A stretch of 64,000 bases of DNA from Nocardia wallacei (GCF_029869545.1 NZ_JARWQD010000240.1:1-64000); one strand, 5' to 3'; counted from the first letter of the stretch, positions 17,084 through 27,488 are shown. Numbers and translations: made by a program. Notes: generated from the letters alone by a model not told the origin.

Positions 17084-18730
17084 TCAATCCGATCCGGCCA
17101 GTGTAATGACCGCGAGTTCACCTGCGGCGTACTGTGTCCGCAACCGCTTCTTGTCGAACTTCCCAACGCTGGTTTTTGGGACTTCTCCGACGAAGGCCCA
17201 GTGGTCGGGCAGCTGCCACTTCGCGAAACTTCCGGACAGGAATCTACGCAGTTCCTCGGGATCCGCATCGAAGTCGGCGTGACGCACTACGGCCACCAGC
17301 GGCCGCTCGCCCCATTTCTCATCAGCGACCCCGATCACCGCGGCCTCGGCGACAGCCGGATGGGCCATGATCACGTTCTCCAAGTCGACCGACGAGATCC
17401 ATTCGCCCCCGGACTTGATGACATCCTTCGACCGGTCGACCAGAGTCAGGTAGCCATTCGGACTGATCCTGCCGATATCGCCCGTACGCAGCCAACCATC
17501 GTGGAACTTGTCCACCTCCATCGTCGCACCTGCGGGTGCGAAGTACGCACCGGTGATCCATGGGCCGCGAACTTCCAACTCGCCCAACGATTCTCCATCA
17601 TTCGGCACGACGGAACCATCCTCGGCGACCAAACGCGCCTGTACAGCAGCGGGGAAGCGGCCCTGCGTGCAGCGATATGCCCACTCCTCCGCCTCACGTA
17701 CACCAACCGGCGGGTGCGCCACGGTGCCGAGCGGAGATGTCTCGGTCATGCCCCATGCCTGCAGCAACGTGACCCTGTGCCCCTCCTGGAATGCCTTCAT
17801 CATGGCGGGCGGCACGGCCGAACCGCCGACGACGACGGTGTGGAGATACGAGATGTTCTGCGGCTGTTCCTGGAGCCTGACGAGGACGCCGGCCCAGATA
17901 GTGGGAACGGCTGCGGCAAAGGTGGGGCGGACAGCGGCCATCATTTCGAGGAGAGACCTCGGCTGCAGAAAACGGTCGGGCATCAGCACATTGGCACCCG
18001 ACATGAGAGCGGCGTAGGGAATGCCCCAGGCGTTGGCGTGAAACAGTGGCACAATAGCCAGCACAGTATCCGCGGAACTGAATCCCATTCCGTTCGAGGA
18101 GATTACTTGCATGGCGTGCAGCCAATTCGAACGATGCGAGTACACTACGCCTTTCGGTTCACCAGTGGTGCCCGAGGTGTAGCACATACCTGCCGCCGAG
18201 CGTTCATCGAGCACCGGGAAATCGAAGATGTCCGATTGGGCGTCGAGCAGTTCGGCCCAGTCGTGTACCTGAACTCCGGGCGGAGCCGTCAGCGCGTCAC
18301 TGGGATCGCCCACCACGATGACGTGGCGTACGGTCCGAAGATGTGGCAGACACTGGGTGAACATCGGCACCAGCGACGCATCGACGATTACCACGGTGTC
18401 CTCTGCATGATTCGCAATGTAGGTCAGTTGTTCCGGGAACAGCCGGATATTGAGCGCGTGCAGTACAGCACCCATCGCCGGCACGGCGATATAGGCCACC
18501 ATGTGCTCGTTGTTGTTCCACATGAAAGTGCCCACGCGGGTGCCTTCGTCGACACCGAGTTGACGCAACGCATTTGCCAACCGTGCGGCGGCCGTGCCGA
18601 GTTCGCGGTAGGTCATGGTCCGCGCCCCGTCTTCCGTCCAGGTCGACACCGTGCTGTCGCCGTGGAACGTGGCCGCATGCCGTAGCAGCGTGGCAAGGGA
18701 CAGCTGTTCGTCCATCATTGTGCTGAGCAT
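17084..18730 (-). CDS. fatty-acyl-CoA ligase (FadD-like, AMP-binding)
   Basis: Activates a carboxylic acid to its CoA thioester through an acyl-adenylate. The 548-residue protein has the P-loop-like motif [11 protein letters not shown] at 184-194, [13 protein letters not shown] (adenine-binding motif) near 350, [17 protein letters not shown] near 430 with [15 protein letters not shown] after it, and the C-terminal lysine in [10 protein letters not shown]. The sequence type resembles medium or long-chain acyl-CoA synthetases. It is the last gene of the mce unit, 41 bp after the alpha/beta hydrolase, so it probably activates the imported lipid or a hydrolysis product. GAGG stands 7 bp before the ATG. 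Confidence 0.88.
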   Translation of the reverse strand: MLSTMMDEQLSLATLLRHAATFHGDSTVSTWTEDGARTMTYRELGTAAARLANALRQLGVDEGTRVGTFMWNNNEHMVAYIAVPAMGAVLHALNIRLFPEQLTYIANHAEDTVVIVDASLVPMFTQCLPHLRTVRHVIVVGDPSDALTAPPGVQVHDWAELLDAQSDIFDFPVLDERSAAGMCYTSGTTGEPKGVVYSHRSNWLHAMQVISSNGMGFSSADTVLAIVPLFHANAWGIPYAALMSGANVLMPDRFLQPRSLLEMMAAVRPTFAAAVPTIWAGVLVRLQEQPQNISYLHTVVVGGSAVPPAMMKAFQEGHRVTLLQAWGMTETSPLGTVAHPPVGVREAEEWAYRCTQGRFPAAVQARLVAEDGSVVPNDGESLGELEVRGPWITGAYFAPAGATMEVDKFHDGWLRTGDIGRISPNGYLTLVDRSKDVIKSGGEWISSVDLENVIMAHPAVAEAAVIGVADEKWGERPLVAVVRHADFDADPEELRRFLSGSFAKWQLPDHWAFVGEVPKTSVGKFDKKRLRTQYAAGELAVITLAGSD

Positions 18731-18771
18731 CTGAGGTCCTCGAATTCGGAGAGTTTGGATGTCGGGTGTTG

Positions 18772-19674
18772 TCAGGCGACGTCGCGGGCCGGATACGCTA
18801 TCGGCAACGTCAATCCGAGCAGATGAGCCGCCACCTCACCACGGCGTTCATACGGCAGGTAGTGGCCGGCTTGGTTGAAGATGACCATGTGGCTCCCCGG
18901 TACGCGATGACGGATCGCGCGAGCGTGATGAGCGGGAGTCAGAAGATCTCGAGATCCTGCCAGCACGACTACACGGCAGGAGAATCGAGGCAGTGCCGAG
19001 TAGCGATCGTGAGATAGAATCGAACGGGTCAGCTCCGCAACACTACGAGAGTCGCTGCTCGCGAGCTGCTGCACAGCACGGTTCATGTCGTGGCGATACG
19101 GCCGGGCTCCGAACAAGACGCCACGTGTCAGCTGCCGCATAACGAGCAGCGGTCGAGAAGGAATCGCGAGAGACGGTGCCGCGGCTAAAGCCAGCGCTAC
19201 CAACCGCCGCCCGAGTTTGCGGCGCACCAGTCGCCCGAGGATATCACCGGCCCCGGTCGCCACGAATGCGACGCCGCTGATCCGCGGTCCGAGGGTCGTG
19301 TGGTGGCGTTCAGCGAAGGCCATAAGGGTCATTCCGCCCATGGAATGACCGCCCAGCACGATCGGCCCGGCGGGCACGAATGCGGAGAGGACTGCTGCGA
19401 GATCGTCGGCAAGAAGTTCCAGGCTGGCCGGAGCGGATTGCGACGACCCATGCCCCCGATGGTCGTAGGCCAGGACACGAACGGTGGGATCGGCGGCGAC
19501 CACAAGCTGAGCGACGTCTTCCCAGCTTTCGTGTGACAGCGCTAATCCGTGTGTCAAAACGATAGTCACCCTGGGGGTAGTCGACCCCCATTCGGCAACC
19601 TGGAGCGACGGGCCGTCGTCTCGGTCGAGCATGAACCTGCGAGGGGGCGTAGCTGCAGTGGATATCGAGTACAT
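18772..19674 (-). CDS. alpha/beta hydrolase of the mce operon
   Basis: A 300-residue alpha/beta hydrolase with VLTHGLALSHESW (oxyanion region) near residue 40, YDHRGHG, nucleophile elbow GHSMGG near 110, acid candidate in LAGSRDLLTP near 235 and histidine in NQAGHYLPYE near 265. No signal peptide. It lies between the Mce-associated protein gene and the acyl-CoA ligase gene on the same strand, suggesting hydrolysis of an imported ester before CoA activation (inference). AAGGA precedes the chosen ATG at 19674. An open frame extends about 80 codons upstream but is low-quality. Confidence 0.85.
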   Translation of the reverse strand: MYSISTAATPPRRFMLDRDDGPSLQVAEWGSTTPRVTIVLTHGLALSHESWEDVAQLVVAADPTVRVLAYDHRGHGSSQSAPASLELLADDLAAVLSAFVPAGPIVLGGHSMGGMTLMAFAERHHTTLGPRISGVAFVATGAGDILGRLVRRKLGRRLVALALAAAPSLAIPSRPLLVMRQLTRGVLFGARPYRHDMNRAVQQLASSDSRSVAELTRSILSHDRYSALPRFSCRVVVLAGSRDLLTPAHHARAIRHRVPGSHMVIFNQAGHYLPYERRGEVAAHLLGLTLPIAYPARDVA

Positions 19675-19709
19675 TCTTTCAGTTCCTTGCCGCCGACAGT
19701 ATCGCTCGG

Positions 19710-20339
19710 TTATTTGACCGGAAGGGCCGCGTCGACACCGCCGACATCCGTGACTTTCCAATTCGAATTCTTGTCTACCGTCACGGTATAGGTGACAGTC
19801 GTCTGCGCACCTTCCGGCGTCTGGGCACTCTTCGATGTCACATTCAGAAACACGTTCACAACATAAACACCCGCATTTTCCGACTTCACAGTCGCGGTGA
19901 TAGGCGTGGCCTGAGACGACCATTTCAATGGCAGCAGGATATCTTGGAGTTGCGGCGCCGTGACATCGAATTTGTTGGCCAGCGTGGGTGACGTGTTCGA
20001 TTTCAGATTGCGCACCCAGCCATCGAAGTTCTGGTAGTCGATATTCGATGCACCGACGGCATATTCGGAGGCCACCGCCTCCGCTCGTTTTTCGGCGGCT
20101 GCGATGGCGTCCCTTTCTCGCAATTGGTTCCTGGCATTGAGCCAGAGTGGAACGGTCGCTGCCAAAGCAACAACAAGCAAAGCAACCACCGCCCCGACGA
20201 CAATGGAACGCAAGCTGACCGAGAACTTTTTCTCGGACCCGAACCGGCCCCGGCCGGTCGTGGCCACCTGACGCGCACCCAGCTTTCCGGATTGATCGTC
20301 AGATCGACCTTCGGTATCGTGATCTGCTTCTGCGGACAT
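19710..20339 (-). CDS. Mce-associated membrane protein
   Basis: A 209-residue protein with a charged N-terminal cytoplasmic tail, one transmembrane helix (IVVGAVVALLVVALAATVPL, about residues 45-65) and an extracytoplasmic NTF2-like domain ending WKVTDVGGVDAALPVK. This is the architecture of Mam proteins, which stabilise Mce lipid-import complexes. It follows the sixth mce gene directly. The ATG at 20339 has AGGAG 8 bp upstream. Confidence 0.85.
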   Translation of the reverse strand: MSAEADHDTEGRSDDQSGKLGARQVATTGRGRFGSEKKFSVSLRSIVVGAVVALLVVALAATVPLWLNARNQLRERDAIAAAEKRAEAVASEYAVGASNIDYQNFDGWVRNLKSNTSPTLANKFDVTAPQLQDILLPLKWSSQATPITATVKSENAGVYVVNVFLNVTSKSAQTPEGAQTTVTYTVTVDKNSNWKVTDVGGVDAALPVK

Positions 20340-20370
20340 CAATGCACTCCTACTTCCTACTCTTTCATAT

Positions 20371-21327
20371 TCATTTTGCGCCGATGCGGACCCGCAATGC
20401 GTCGTCACCGGTGACGCTGAGTGCACGGGCTATAAGATCGCTGATGTCAATTTGCGGCATGGATCTGGACGTACTTTCTACCAACGGCTGGACGGCCGGT
20501 GCCATATTCTGAAGATCTGGTCCGACACGATCGAGGTACTCGGTAACTTTGCCGAGGAAGGGCACTAGGCCGTTTCCTTCCATGTAGTCGGTCGGCATGT
20601 TACCGATTCGGGCCAGCCGGGCGATGGCATCAGCGATCAGGGCACCCCACCCTCCAGCTTCCTCCCACAAGGGACCGGCGGCGGTCATCGCGGGGCCAGC
20701 CCAAGTCATATCGCCTCCCATCGTCTGCAAATTGACAAGGATGCCGCGGATCGCTGGCGACCTGCTCAGAATCGTCTCGGCCAACAACGTCGTCGACGCC
20801 GCCAGCCTCGGTAGTACGGCTTCGGTTCCCGACAGTGCCTGATCCAAGGTTTTGACGATATTGCTGATCGCCTGAGGATTGAGTTGTGTGAACAGTTCCG
20901 TGACGGCATGAGCCACGTCGGGTATGGAACGTGGCAGCACCACGTGAACCGCATCCATGCGCTGACCATCTGCTAGATAGGGCCCGGTATCATTCTTCGG
21001 AAGGAATTCGATATACGGCTCTCCGAGTCCCGACATATCTTCGACAATCGCTGTGCCATTAGCGGGAATTCTGTACTTGGAGTCGACTTCCAGCTCCAGC
21101 TCGGCCCCATGCTCGGCTTTGCCGATCGACGTGATCTCCCCCACCTTCACGCCACGCAGCAAAATTGGCGAACCTGGTAGCAGACTTCCCGCTCGGGGAA
21201 GGTCCATCATCACGCGGTCACGATCGGCGAACCAATCCACTCGCAGCACGCCGAATGTGAGGTAGCCGGTACCCAGAACCATTACGGCTACGATCGCTAC
21301 GAGCGACAATGCCGAACTAGGTTTCAT
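20371..21327 (-). CDS. mceF: MCE-family protein F
   Basis: Sixth Mce subunit, 318 residues. An N-terminal membrane anchor (residues about 5-25) is followed by the MCE/MlaD beta-barrel domain (VMMDLPRAGSLLPGSPILLR, GVKVGEITSIG, and SGLGEPYIEFLP) and a long helical region. Its ATG overlaps the stop of the preceding lipoprotein gene (ATGA). Mce hexamers form a periplasmic tunnel carrying hydrophobic substrates to the YrbE permeases. Confidence 0.9.
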   Translation of the reverse strand: MKPSSALSLVAIVAVMVLGTGYLTFGVLRVDWFADRDRVMMDLPRAGSLLPGSPILLRGVKVGEITSIGKAEHGAELELEVDSKYRIPANGTAIVEDMSGLGEPYIEFLPKNDTGPYLADGQRMDAVHVVLPRSIPDVAHAVTELFTQLNPQAISNIVKTLDQALSGTEAVLPRLAASTTLLAETILSRSPAIRGILVNLQTMGGDMTWAGPAMTAAGPLWEEAGGWGALIADAIARLARIGNMPTDYMEGNGLVPFLGKVTEYLDRVGPDLQNMAPAVQPLVESTSRSMPQIDISDLIARALSVTGDDALRVRIGAK

Positions 21328-22418
21328 CGCGCTGCTCCGATCATCCGCAATGCCGATAGAATTCCATCGATCAAGTCTTCCTCAGACGCCGGTGCGGGCT
21401 CGGCCATATCGATACCTACAATGTTGACCTTCGGGCCATGCTCAACGAAAGGTAGAACCTTTTCACGCAATATCGCTACGAACTTGTTCAAATTCGACGG
21501 CGCCGTTAGATCCAGCGGGCGGTTGGTGAACAATAGTGGCAAAAAGGCACGTGCAGCCTGGTTACCCGATTGCGCCAGGGGGCCGACCCATCGGAGCGAT
21601 TCAGTCAACAGTTTGAATCCGTCGTACAGGGTGATCAACCCGATCATCGATGTCATTGATGCAGCCGCCTGGTCCACTCCGGAATCGGTGAGCAGGTACT
21701 CCAACTCGGGTGTTCTCCGCAGTGCGACGTCCGTATTAGCCCGCAGGCCGTTCAGCAATCCGTCGACGGCGTCCAGGTGCTGTGCCAGATCATCAATATC
21801 CGTGCCGAGTACCTCCGAGATCGAGGCGGTCTGGCGCGGGTCCGTCGGCAGGACAGCGTTCACGCGGTTGATGATCTCCTGGGCCTGCTGAATGCCTCCC
21901 CCTTGGACAAATGTCGCCAGCACATTCATGGTGTCCTCAACTTGCAGCAACGGCTTCGTCTGGGCTCGCCCGATAGTGGCGCCGGGAGCAAGGGCTCCCT
22001 GGCCGTGGGCCGCCGGAGTGATCAACGCGATGGATACGTCGCCGAGAACCGTCGGTTGACGGAGCTCAGCTGTGGTGCCGACGGGCAACCGAGTCGATGC
22101 CACGATGTCTACATCGACGACGACATAACTGTCATGGTCCTTCCCGGCATCGATCAGGGTGACATCACGCACGACGCCTGCTCGCAGGCCATCGACGGTC
22201 ACCTTCGCTTGTGACGGCAGGTTCAAGGTATTGGCGAACTCGATTCGGAGGCCATACCGGTCACCAGATATGCCGGTCCCCGGGACTGAGAAGCCAGCGG
22301 GATCGAATCCGCACCCGGGAACGGTGCACACAAGCGCTGCCGCGACCACGGCCGCAGCCACGAATCTCCCGACGTGCTCGCGGGCTGTTCGAGCCGATGC
22401 GCGTTGTCGCAGAGCCAT
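21324..22418 (-). CDS. mceE: MCE-family lipoprotein E
   Basis: Fifth Mce subunit, 364 residues. Unlike the other subunits it has a lipoprotein signal: hydrophobic AAAVVAAALVCTVPGC with the likely lipidated Cys at residue 36. The MCE domain follows (LRIEFANTLNLPSQAKVTVD, GLRAGVVRDVTLID). The C-terminal region is helical and ends EEDLIDGILSALRMIGAAR. Its ATG at 22418 overlaps the stop of mceD. This matches LprK/MceE lipoproteins of mycobacterial mce operons. Confidence 0.9.
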   Translation of the reverse strand: MALRQRASARTAREHVGRFVAAAVVAAALVCTVPGCGFDPAGFSVPGTGISGDRYGLRIEFANTLNLPSQAKVTVDGLRAGVVRDVTLIDAGKDHDSYVVVDVDIVASTRLPVGTTAELRQPTVLGDVSIALITPAAHGQGALAPGATIGRAQTKPLLQVEDTMNVLATFVQGGGIQQAQEIINRVNAVLPTDPRQTASISEVLGTDIDDLAQHLDAVDGLLNGLRANTDVALRRTPELEYLLTDSGVDQAAASMTSMIGLITLYDGFKLLTESLRWVGPLAQSGNQAARAFLPLLFTNRPLDLTAPSNLNKFVAILREKVLPFVEHGPKVNIVGIDMAEPAPASEEDLIDGILSALRMIGAAR

Positions 22419-23521
22419 CACCGCACTCCCGCCGTTCCGAGTACCAGGGGAAGAATCGACATGTGCACCAATCCGTCCGCGGCGGTGGCGCAACGGCTCG
22501 GTGCGACGAGGTTGATCGCGGCACATACTCGTTCGGCGTCCGCCGGCGGCAAGGCCGCCCGAGGAGCTGCGTATGTCAGCACAGGCCGACCACCCTGAGG
22601 CTCCGTCACCTTCTGGAAGGCTTGCACCAGCGGCGGCGTCATTTCGATAATCTCCTTCATCGTGCCGACATTCGCGCTGGCGAGACGAGCCAAGGGGACG
22701 GTTGCGTCTAGTGCTTGGAGAATTTGGTCGCCGAACATGGTGGTGATTTCGTTCAGCCATGGCACGATGATTCGCAGCGAATCGATGATCGAGACAGTGC
22801 GCTGGAAGATGCCGCGATCGATCACTTCCAGGCCCGGTGCCAGACGAGTGATCATGGCCTTGATGTCTCCCCATCCGCCGGCGACGCTGTCCGTCAGTGA
22901 CTGCAGCGAATCTATGAGCGCACCGATGTGCCCGATGGCGGCGTTGGGAGAATCGAGAGCCCGACCGAGCTTGAATATTGTTTCGTTCATTTCTGGCCCT
23001 GTCCCGGACAACGAGGTGTCAAGCGCAGCGATCTCGCCGGAAAGCTGCTCTCGCTGTGCCGGGTCGCTGCCGTCGGTTATTTCTGCCGCGAGTTTCCCGA
23101 GCGCATCCATGGTCTGTGTCATGCTCTTCGGCGTCAACGTGCGGGAGATGCACTGTCGGGAATCCCATTCGGTATCGGCATCGTTGTCGTCCAGTAGCGA
23201 GAGAGAGCGGTCGGCGACGATAGTGTCCGATAGCGTGGCGGCCGACGCCTCGCCACGCAGCGAATGGTTCGCGTCTATCTCGAAATCGACACGGACTGCG
23301 TTTCCGCGAGGCTCGATGTGCGTTACAGTACCAATTCTGACGCCTCTCATGGTGACGTGGTTTCCGGTATACAATCCGATCGCATCCGGCATAGTTGCGC
23401 AGTAGCCGCGCATTTTCTTGGGGGGATCGATCACCGCGAAGTACCCGGCGGTCAGAATTGCGCATACGACGGCGACGCCCAGGACGGACATGAGACCTCG
23501 GGAGGCCAGGAGCTTGTTCAT
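22418..23521 (-). CDS. mceD: MCE-family protein D
   Basis: Fourth Mce subunit, 367 residues, with an N-terminal membrane anchor (SVLGVAVVCAILTAGYFAVI), a Cys-containing start of the MCE domain (MRGYCATMPDAIGLYTGNHV, TMRGVRIGTVTHI) and a long helical C-terminus. The ATG at 23521 lies just after the mceC stop, and its stop overlaps mceE. An in-frame codon 11 positions earlier lies inside mceC and is less likely. Confidence 0.88.
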   Translation of the reverse strand: MNKLLASRGLMSVLGVAVVCAILTAGYFAVIDPPKKMRGYCATMPDAIGLYTGNHVTMRGVRIGTVTHIEPRGNAVRVDFEIDANHSLRGEASAATLSDTIVADRSLSLLDDNDADTEWDSRQCISRTLTPKSMTQTMDALGKLAAEITDGSDPAQREQLSGEIAALDTSLSGTGPEMNETIFKLGRALDSPNAAIGHIGALIDSLQSLTDSVAGGWGDIKAMITRLAPGLEVIDRGIFQRTVSIIDSLRIIVPWLNEITTMFGDQILQALDATVPLARLASANVGTMKEIIEMTPPLVQAFQKVTEPQGGRPVLTYAAPRAALPPADAERVCAAINLVAPSRCATAADGLVHMSILPLVLGTAGVR

Positions 23522-23523
23522 TC

Positions 23524-24564
23524 TCAGCACTCCTTTCCGGGAACGGGGATACACACCGACTGCACCGGGACCACCGATGCGGATTGGTCGACCACAACGC
23601 CTTCTTCCGACGATGCGATCGGCTGCAGCCGTGACAGCAGGTCCCGTGTGCTTACGACGATCTGTCCCATCTCTTCGCCCAGACGTTCCAGTTCGGGTAT
23701 GACGTCAGCCAGGCTTCGGGCGACAGTTTCCAACCTGGACCTGTACACCGGCTCCAGGGCAGCGATGCGAGAGAGAAGTTGGTCCATGAGCCGGACGGCT
23801 TCGAAGATCTCGGCTCGTTTGTCGAGTCCCACTGTCTCCATCAGGTTGACACTCTCGATCAGTTCCCCGAGCGTGGCCTTCGACTCGTTGATCGCGCCGA
23901 GGTACTCATCGGCCATCGCGAGTGTGTTCGACACGTCGCGGTTCTGGCGGTCGAGGACGTCGACGAGCGACGCGAACGCGTCCACTGCTCGGCGTATTCC
24001 GGACGGTCCGCTAGCGATCGCTCTGTTCATGTTCGTCAAGTTCTGCCGCAATGTGTCGCCGTCGACATCTTTGATCGGCCGCACCGCGTCCTGAAAGGTG
24101 CGACCGAGGCTGTAGGGGAGGTGCACTCTGTCGGAGGGAACCGGAGAGCGCAGAGCGGAACTCCCCGCTGGTGTCACGGCGAGGTAGCGCCCACCGATAA
24201 GCGTCAACATCCGGATATCGAGGCTGGTCTGGTCGCCGACGAAGATGCCGCGGTCGACCGTAAAGCTCATACGGACGTTCCGTGGGCCCAGCTCGATGGA
24301 CTTCACGGCACCGACCGGCACACCCGCGATACGGACATCGTCGCCGACCTTGATCGACCCGGTTTCCGACATCTCCGCCCAGTAGGTCGACTTGCCGAAG
24401 GGCACCACGTATATTATCGCACTCGCTATCAACACCGCGCCCATCACAACGGCTCCAACCACGCCCCAACGCAATTCTCGGACCGCACGTCTTTGGCTGG
24501 CCTCGGCCGGTCGGCAGATGAATCTTCCGCGAGCGCGGAGAAGTTTTGTGATCACCGTTTGCAT
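23524..24564 (-). CDS. mceC: MCE-family protein C
   Basis: Third Mce subunit, 346 residues. A basic cytoplasmic leader of about 30 residues precedes the membrane helix (WGVVGAVVMGAVLIASAIIY). The MCE domain includes YWAEMSETGSIKVGDDVRIA and GVPVGAVKSI, followed by a helical region with repeated leucine-rich segments. It ends with three cysteines in SVCIPVPGKEC. It overlaps the 3' end of mceB by 13 bp. Confidence 0.88.
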   Translation of the reverse strand: MQTVITKLLRARGRFICRPAEASQRRAVRELRWGVVGAVVMGAVLIASAIIYVVPFGKSTYWAEMSETGSIKVGDDVRIAGVPVGAVKSIELGPRNVRMSFTVDRGIFVGDQTSLDIRMLTLIGGRYLAVTPAGSSALRSPVPSDRVHLPYSLGRTFQDAVRPIKDVDGDTLRQNLTNMNRAIASGPSGIRRAVDAFASLVDVLDRQNRDVSNTLAMADEYLGAINESKATLGELIESVNLMETVGLDKRAEIFEAVRLMDQLLSRIAALEPVYRSRLETVARSLADVIPELERLGEEMGQIVVSTRDLLSRLQPIASSEEGVVVDQSASVVPVQSVCIPVPGKEC

Positions 24565-25568
24565 ATAGAGATCCTTTGCCCACTGATCAATACCTGGAAC
24601 GGCTCCGGAGCACTGACGTCACCATTCGAGCAGTTGCGGTTGACGACCGGACTGTTGGCGGGAATCCAGGCATTCAAGGTCTGAAGCAGGGCTGGCAGTT
24701 GTCGAAGTGCCTCGACTGCCTGTTCGGGGTTCGGAAATGCTGCCCGCAGCAGTCCATCGGCGTCCGGATTGCTGCCAGTAGTCAATCCAAAGGCGTCGAG
24801 AAGGTTGTCCAGCGGTGCGATGACGTCGGGCGCCATGAGGGCGAATTCGACAATTCCATCAACCTTGCTACGCAGCGTGGACACGACCGTGGTCAGCTCA
24901 GAGACAAGCCGGACGAGATGCGAGGAGCGACCGCCGATATGATCGGAGATTTGTTTGAGATTGGCGACCAGCACGGTGATCACCGCCTGCCTGTCCAGCG
25001 TGTAGGTGGCCAACGTCTGGACGGAGTCGAGAACTGCACCGACGCCCGACCCCTCTCCCTCGATGACTGCGATCATGTTCTCGGCGAACTTGTTGACCGC
25101 TGCCGGCGACAACTCGGCCAGTACCGGTTCCAGGCCGTTGAACAGATCCGTGATGTCGAACGAGGGAATTGTTCTGGAAGCGTCGATCCTGCTCCCCGCC
25201 GCGATCTCCTCAGAAACCGGCGATGGCTGTTGGACATCGAGATATCGCTGCCCTACCAGGCTCTGGTAGCGAATTGCCAACATGGTGTTCTCATATAGAT
25301 GTCGGCTGCGCTCGACCGCAAATGTAACGACCGCGTGACCGTTGTCGACGGAGATTGAATGCACCTTACCTACTCGAACACCGTTCATACGGACGTCGTC
25401 TCCGGCCTTGAGGCCGTTCGCATCGACGAACTCAGCCGAGAACCCCACCGTGCCGCCAGGTACCGGGCGTTGCACCGTTTGGACGATGGCCGTCAGCAGC
25501 ACCACGATCACGATTGCGGAAACTGTGAGCTTTGCCGCTACCGCCAGCAACCGACTCTGCCGGGTCAT
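24552..25568 (-). CDS. mceB: MCE-family protein B
   Basis: Second Mce subunit, 338 residues: N-terminal anchor (AKLTVSAIVIVVLLTAIVQT), MCE domain (FSAEFVDANGLKAGDDVRMN, GVRVGKVHSISV, RYQSLVGQRYLDVQ) and a helical domain ending in a Cys-containing tail (NRNCSNG, SICKR). Its start overlaps the mceA stop by 4 bp. Confidence 0.88.
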   Translation of the reverse strand: MTRQSRLLAVAAKLTVSAIVIVVLLTAIVQTVQRPVPGGTVGFSAEFVDANGLKAGDDVRMNGVRVGKVHSISVDNGHAVVTFAVERSRHLYENTMLAIRYQSLVGQRYLDVQQPSPVSEEIAAGSRIDASRTIPSFDITDLFNGLEPVLAELSPAAVNKFAENMIAVIEGEGSGVGAVLDSVQTLATYTLDRQAVITVLVANLKQISDHIGGRSSHLVRLVSELTTVVSTLRSKVDGIVEFALMAPDVIAPLDNLLDAFGLTTGSNPDADGLLRAAFPNPEQAVEALRQLPALLQTLNAWIPANSPVVNRNCSNGDVSAPEPFQVLISGQRISICKR

Positions 25569-26617
25569 CGACCACCTCCGGAATACGATGTCGAAGGAAC
25601 AGTTCCCGGGAAGATTGCCGCCAGCCCAGGAACCAAATCGAGGATCAACTCGATATTCATAATCGGACCCTCCGGTGTCGATGTGAACGAACGATCCAGC
25701 CGCGACAGGATTTCAGATAGTTGCGCGCTTGAAACGTCGGGTGTCGGCACCATCCGACTGGCCGCCGAGAGAACCGGTGTGAGCATCACCGCGTAGTCCG
25801 ACAGGTACCCCTGCGCGGTGAAGAGAGTCTCCGCGAGAGCGGGAAAAAACGCTTTCCCTACTGTGTTGACCGTCGCGTCGAACAACTCGCGCTCGCTGTT
25901 CAAGATCTCGATTGTGGTGAGGTGGTGTATCAGGCCGACGGTACCGTCGATCATCGATGCGGTACCGACGAGCATCTTGCCGTACTGGTCCAGTAGATTC
26001 GATATCGGCATTGTCTGCGTCTCGGCGATGTTCCGGCTCGACACCACGATTGCTTCCATGAGCGGCGTGAATTGCCGGGAGATCGCGGTAGCCCGTGCCA
26101 GGACCTCGGTCAGTTCGGGCGTGAGGATATTCCCCGATGCCTCGCCGACGGTGCGGATCAACACGCCCATGGTCGCATCACGCTGTCTGTCCGCTCGCGG
26201 TCCCGTCAGATCGACCATGGCGCCGTCCCGCAAGGGTACGCCGCCATCCCCCGGCTTCAGCGCGATTTCACTGATACCAAATAGATTCGATGCCGAGTAA
26301 TCGACGTACAGGCGATCGGTGAGCCCTGCCGAGTCTGCGCGATCCAACCTTACGGTCACGTGTTTCGCCCCATTGGCGGAATCGATAGCAGAAACAGAAC
26401 CGATATCCACACCATCGAATCGAACCGGCGTTCCCACACTGATGCCGTCCCCGATATTATCGGTGCGCAACACCACGACCATTCGGTTGTCACCCCAGAC
26501 GGCATCCACCACGATCCAGGTCGCCGCTACCGCCAGTGCCGTTAATACGGCGAGAACACCGACAATAATCGATGACCGTTTCGTTGTCGATACACCCGGC
26601 ATTTCATAACGAGACAT
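25565..26617 (-). CDS. mceA: MCE-family protein A
   Basis: First Mce subunit, 350 residues. The membrane anchor is IIVGVLAVLTALAVAATWIV. The MCE domain reads VVLRTDNIGDGISVGTPVRF, DGVDIGSVSAI and LFGISEIALKPGDGG, with a helical C-terminus. The ATG at 26617 lies 4 bp after the yrbE-B stop; an upstream in-frame ATG at 26653 would overlap yrbE-B by 32 bp and is less likely. Confidence 0.88.
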   Translation of the reverse strand: MSRYEMPGVSTTKRSSIIVGVLAVLTALAVAATWIVVDAVWGDNRMVVVLRTDNIGDGISVGTPVRFDGVDIGSVSAIDSANGAKHVTVRLDRADSAGLTDRLYVDYSASNLFGISEIALKPGDGGVPLRDGAMVDLTGPRADRQRDATMGVLIRTVGEASGNILTPELTEVLARATAISRQFTPLMEAIVVSSRNIAETQTMPISNLLDQYGKMLVGTASMIDGTVGLIHHLTTIEILNSERELFDATVNTVGKAFFPALAETLFTAQGYLSDYAVMLTPVLSAASRMVPTPDVSSAQLSEILSRLDRSFTSTPEGPIMNIELILDLVPGLAAIFPGTVPSTSYSGGGR

Positions 26618-26621
26618 CGTG

Positions 26622-27488
26622 CTACCCCGTGAATTCGATGGATGAGTTGACACCCCACAAAAGGATGGTCAACACCATGTCCAAACCGATGACTGCTACG
26701 AAGCTTGCCCGGACTGCTCGGCCGGATGCGATCCCGACGCCTTCCGGACCACCGACGGCAAAAAAGCCCTGGTAGCTGTGAATTATGATGACGGCCGTTC
26801 CGAACACGAGAACTTTGATCACCGCAGCGGTCACGTCCCAGCCGCTGATGAATTGGTAGAAGTAATGGTCGTAGACGCCTGCTGCTTGGCCGTGCAACTG
26901 CACGATCACCGCGCGACATGCCGCGTAGCTGAGGATCAAGGCGATCAGGAAGGTCGGAACGATTGCCACCGCTCCGGCAATTATCCTAGTGGTCACAACA
27001 AAAGGTATCGACCGCAGGCCGAGTGATTCGAGGGCGTCGATTTCTTCGGAGATCCGCATAGAACCGATTTGCGCGGTGATACGACACCCGGCTTGTGCAG
27101 CGAATCCGACACCTGCAGCGATCGGGGCAAGTTCCCTGGTGTTGGCGAAGGCCGAGACAATGCCGGTCACCGGCCCCATGCTGATGAGGTCCAGAGTGGC
27201 GAAGGACTCCACGCCGACCGAGCCTCCTATGACCAGTCCCAGCACCACCAGCATCGGAACAGTTCCACCACCGACGATAATCGAACCCTGTCCCCACGTC
27301 ATATCCGTAATCGCGCGCATCGTCTCCGATCGATATCGTCTGATCGTAAACGGGATTGCCGACAGCGCCTGCCAAATGAAGCTCAGGACGAAACCTGTCG
27401 GCTCCACAAGCAAGGCACGCCCGCCAAGTCGCGTTGCCGTTCGCCGAATCTTCACCAGCCGGGGGGGCGTAAACTTCGTCTCGGACAT
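26622..27488 (-). CDS. yrbEB: YrbE/MlaE-family permease B
   Basis: One of the two integral membrane permease subunits of the Mce lipid importer, 288 residues with about five to six membrane helices. The MlaE signature covers FANTRELAPIAAGVGFAAQAG, ITAQIGSMRISEEIDALESL and GLRSIPFVVTTR. The ATG lies directly next to the yrbE-A stop. The ATPase subunit (Mkl/MceG) is normally encoded elsewhere and is absent here too. Confidence 0.92.
   Translation of the reverse strand: MSETKFTPPRLVKIRRTATRLGGRALLVEPTGFVLSFIWQALSAIPFTIRRYRSETMRAITDMTWGQGSIIVGGGTVPMLVVLGLVIGGSVGVESFATLDLISMGPVTGIVSAFANTRELAPIAAGVGFAAQAGCRITAQIGSMRISEEIDALESLGLRSIPFVVTTRIIAGAVAIVPTFLIALILSYAACRAVIVQLHGQAAGVYDHYFYQFISGWDVTAAVIKVLVFGTAVIIIHSYQGFFAVGGPEGVGIASGRAVRASFVAVIGLDMVLTILLWGVNSSIEFTG

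Noticed and set aside
16631..18685. 684-codon plus-strand frame
   Set aside because: Mostly antisense to the FadD-type ligase; only the first part overlaps a real transposase remnant. High GC keeps antisense frames open.
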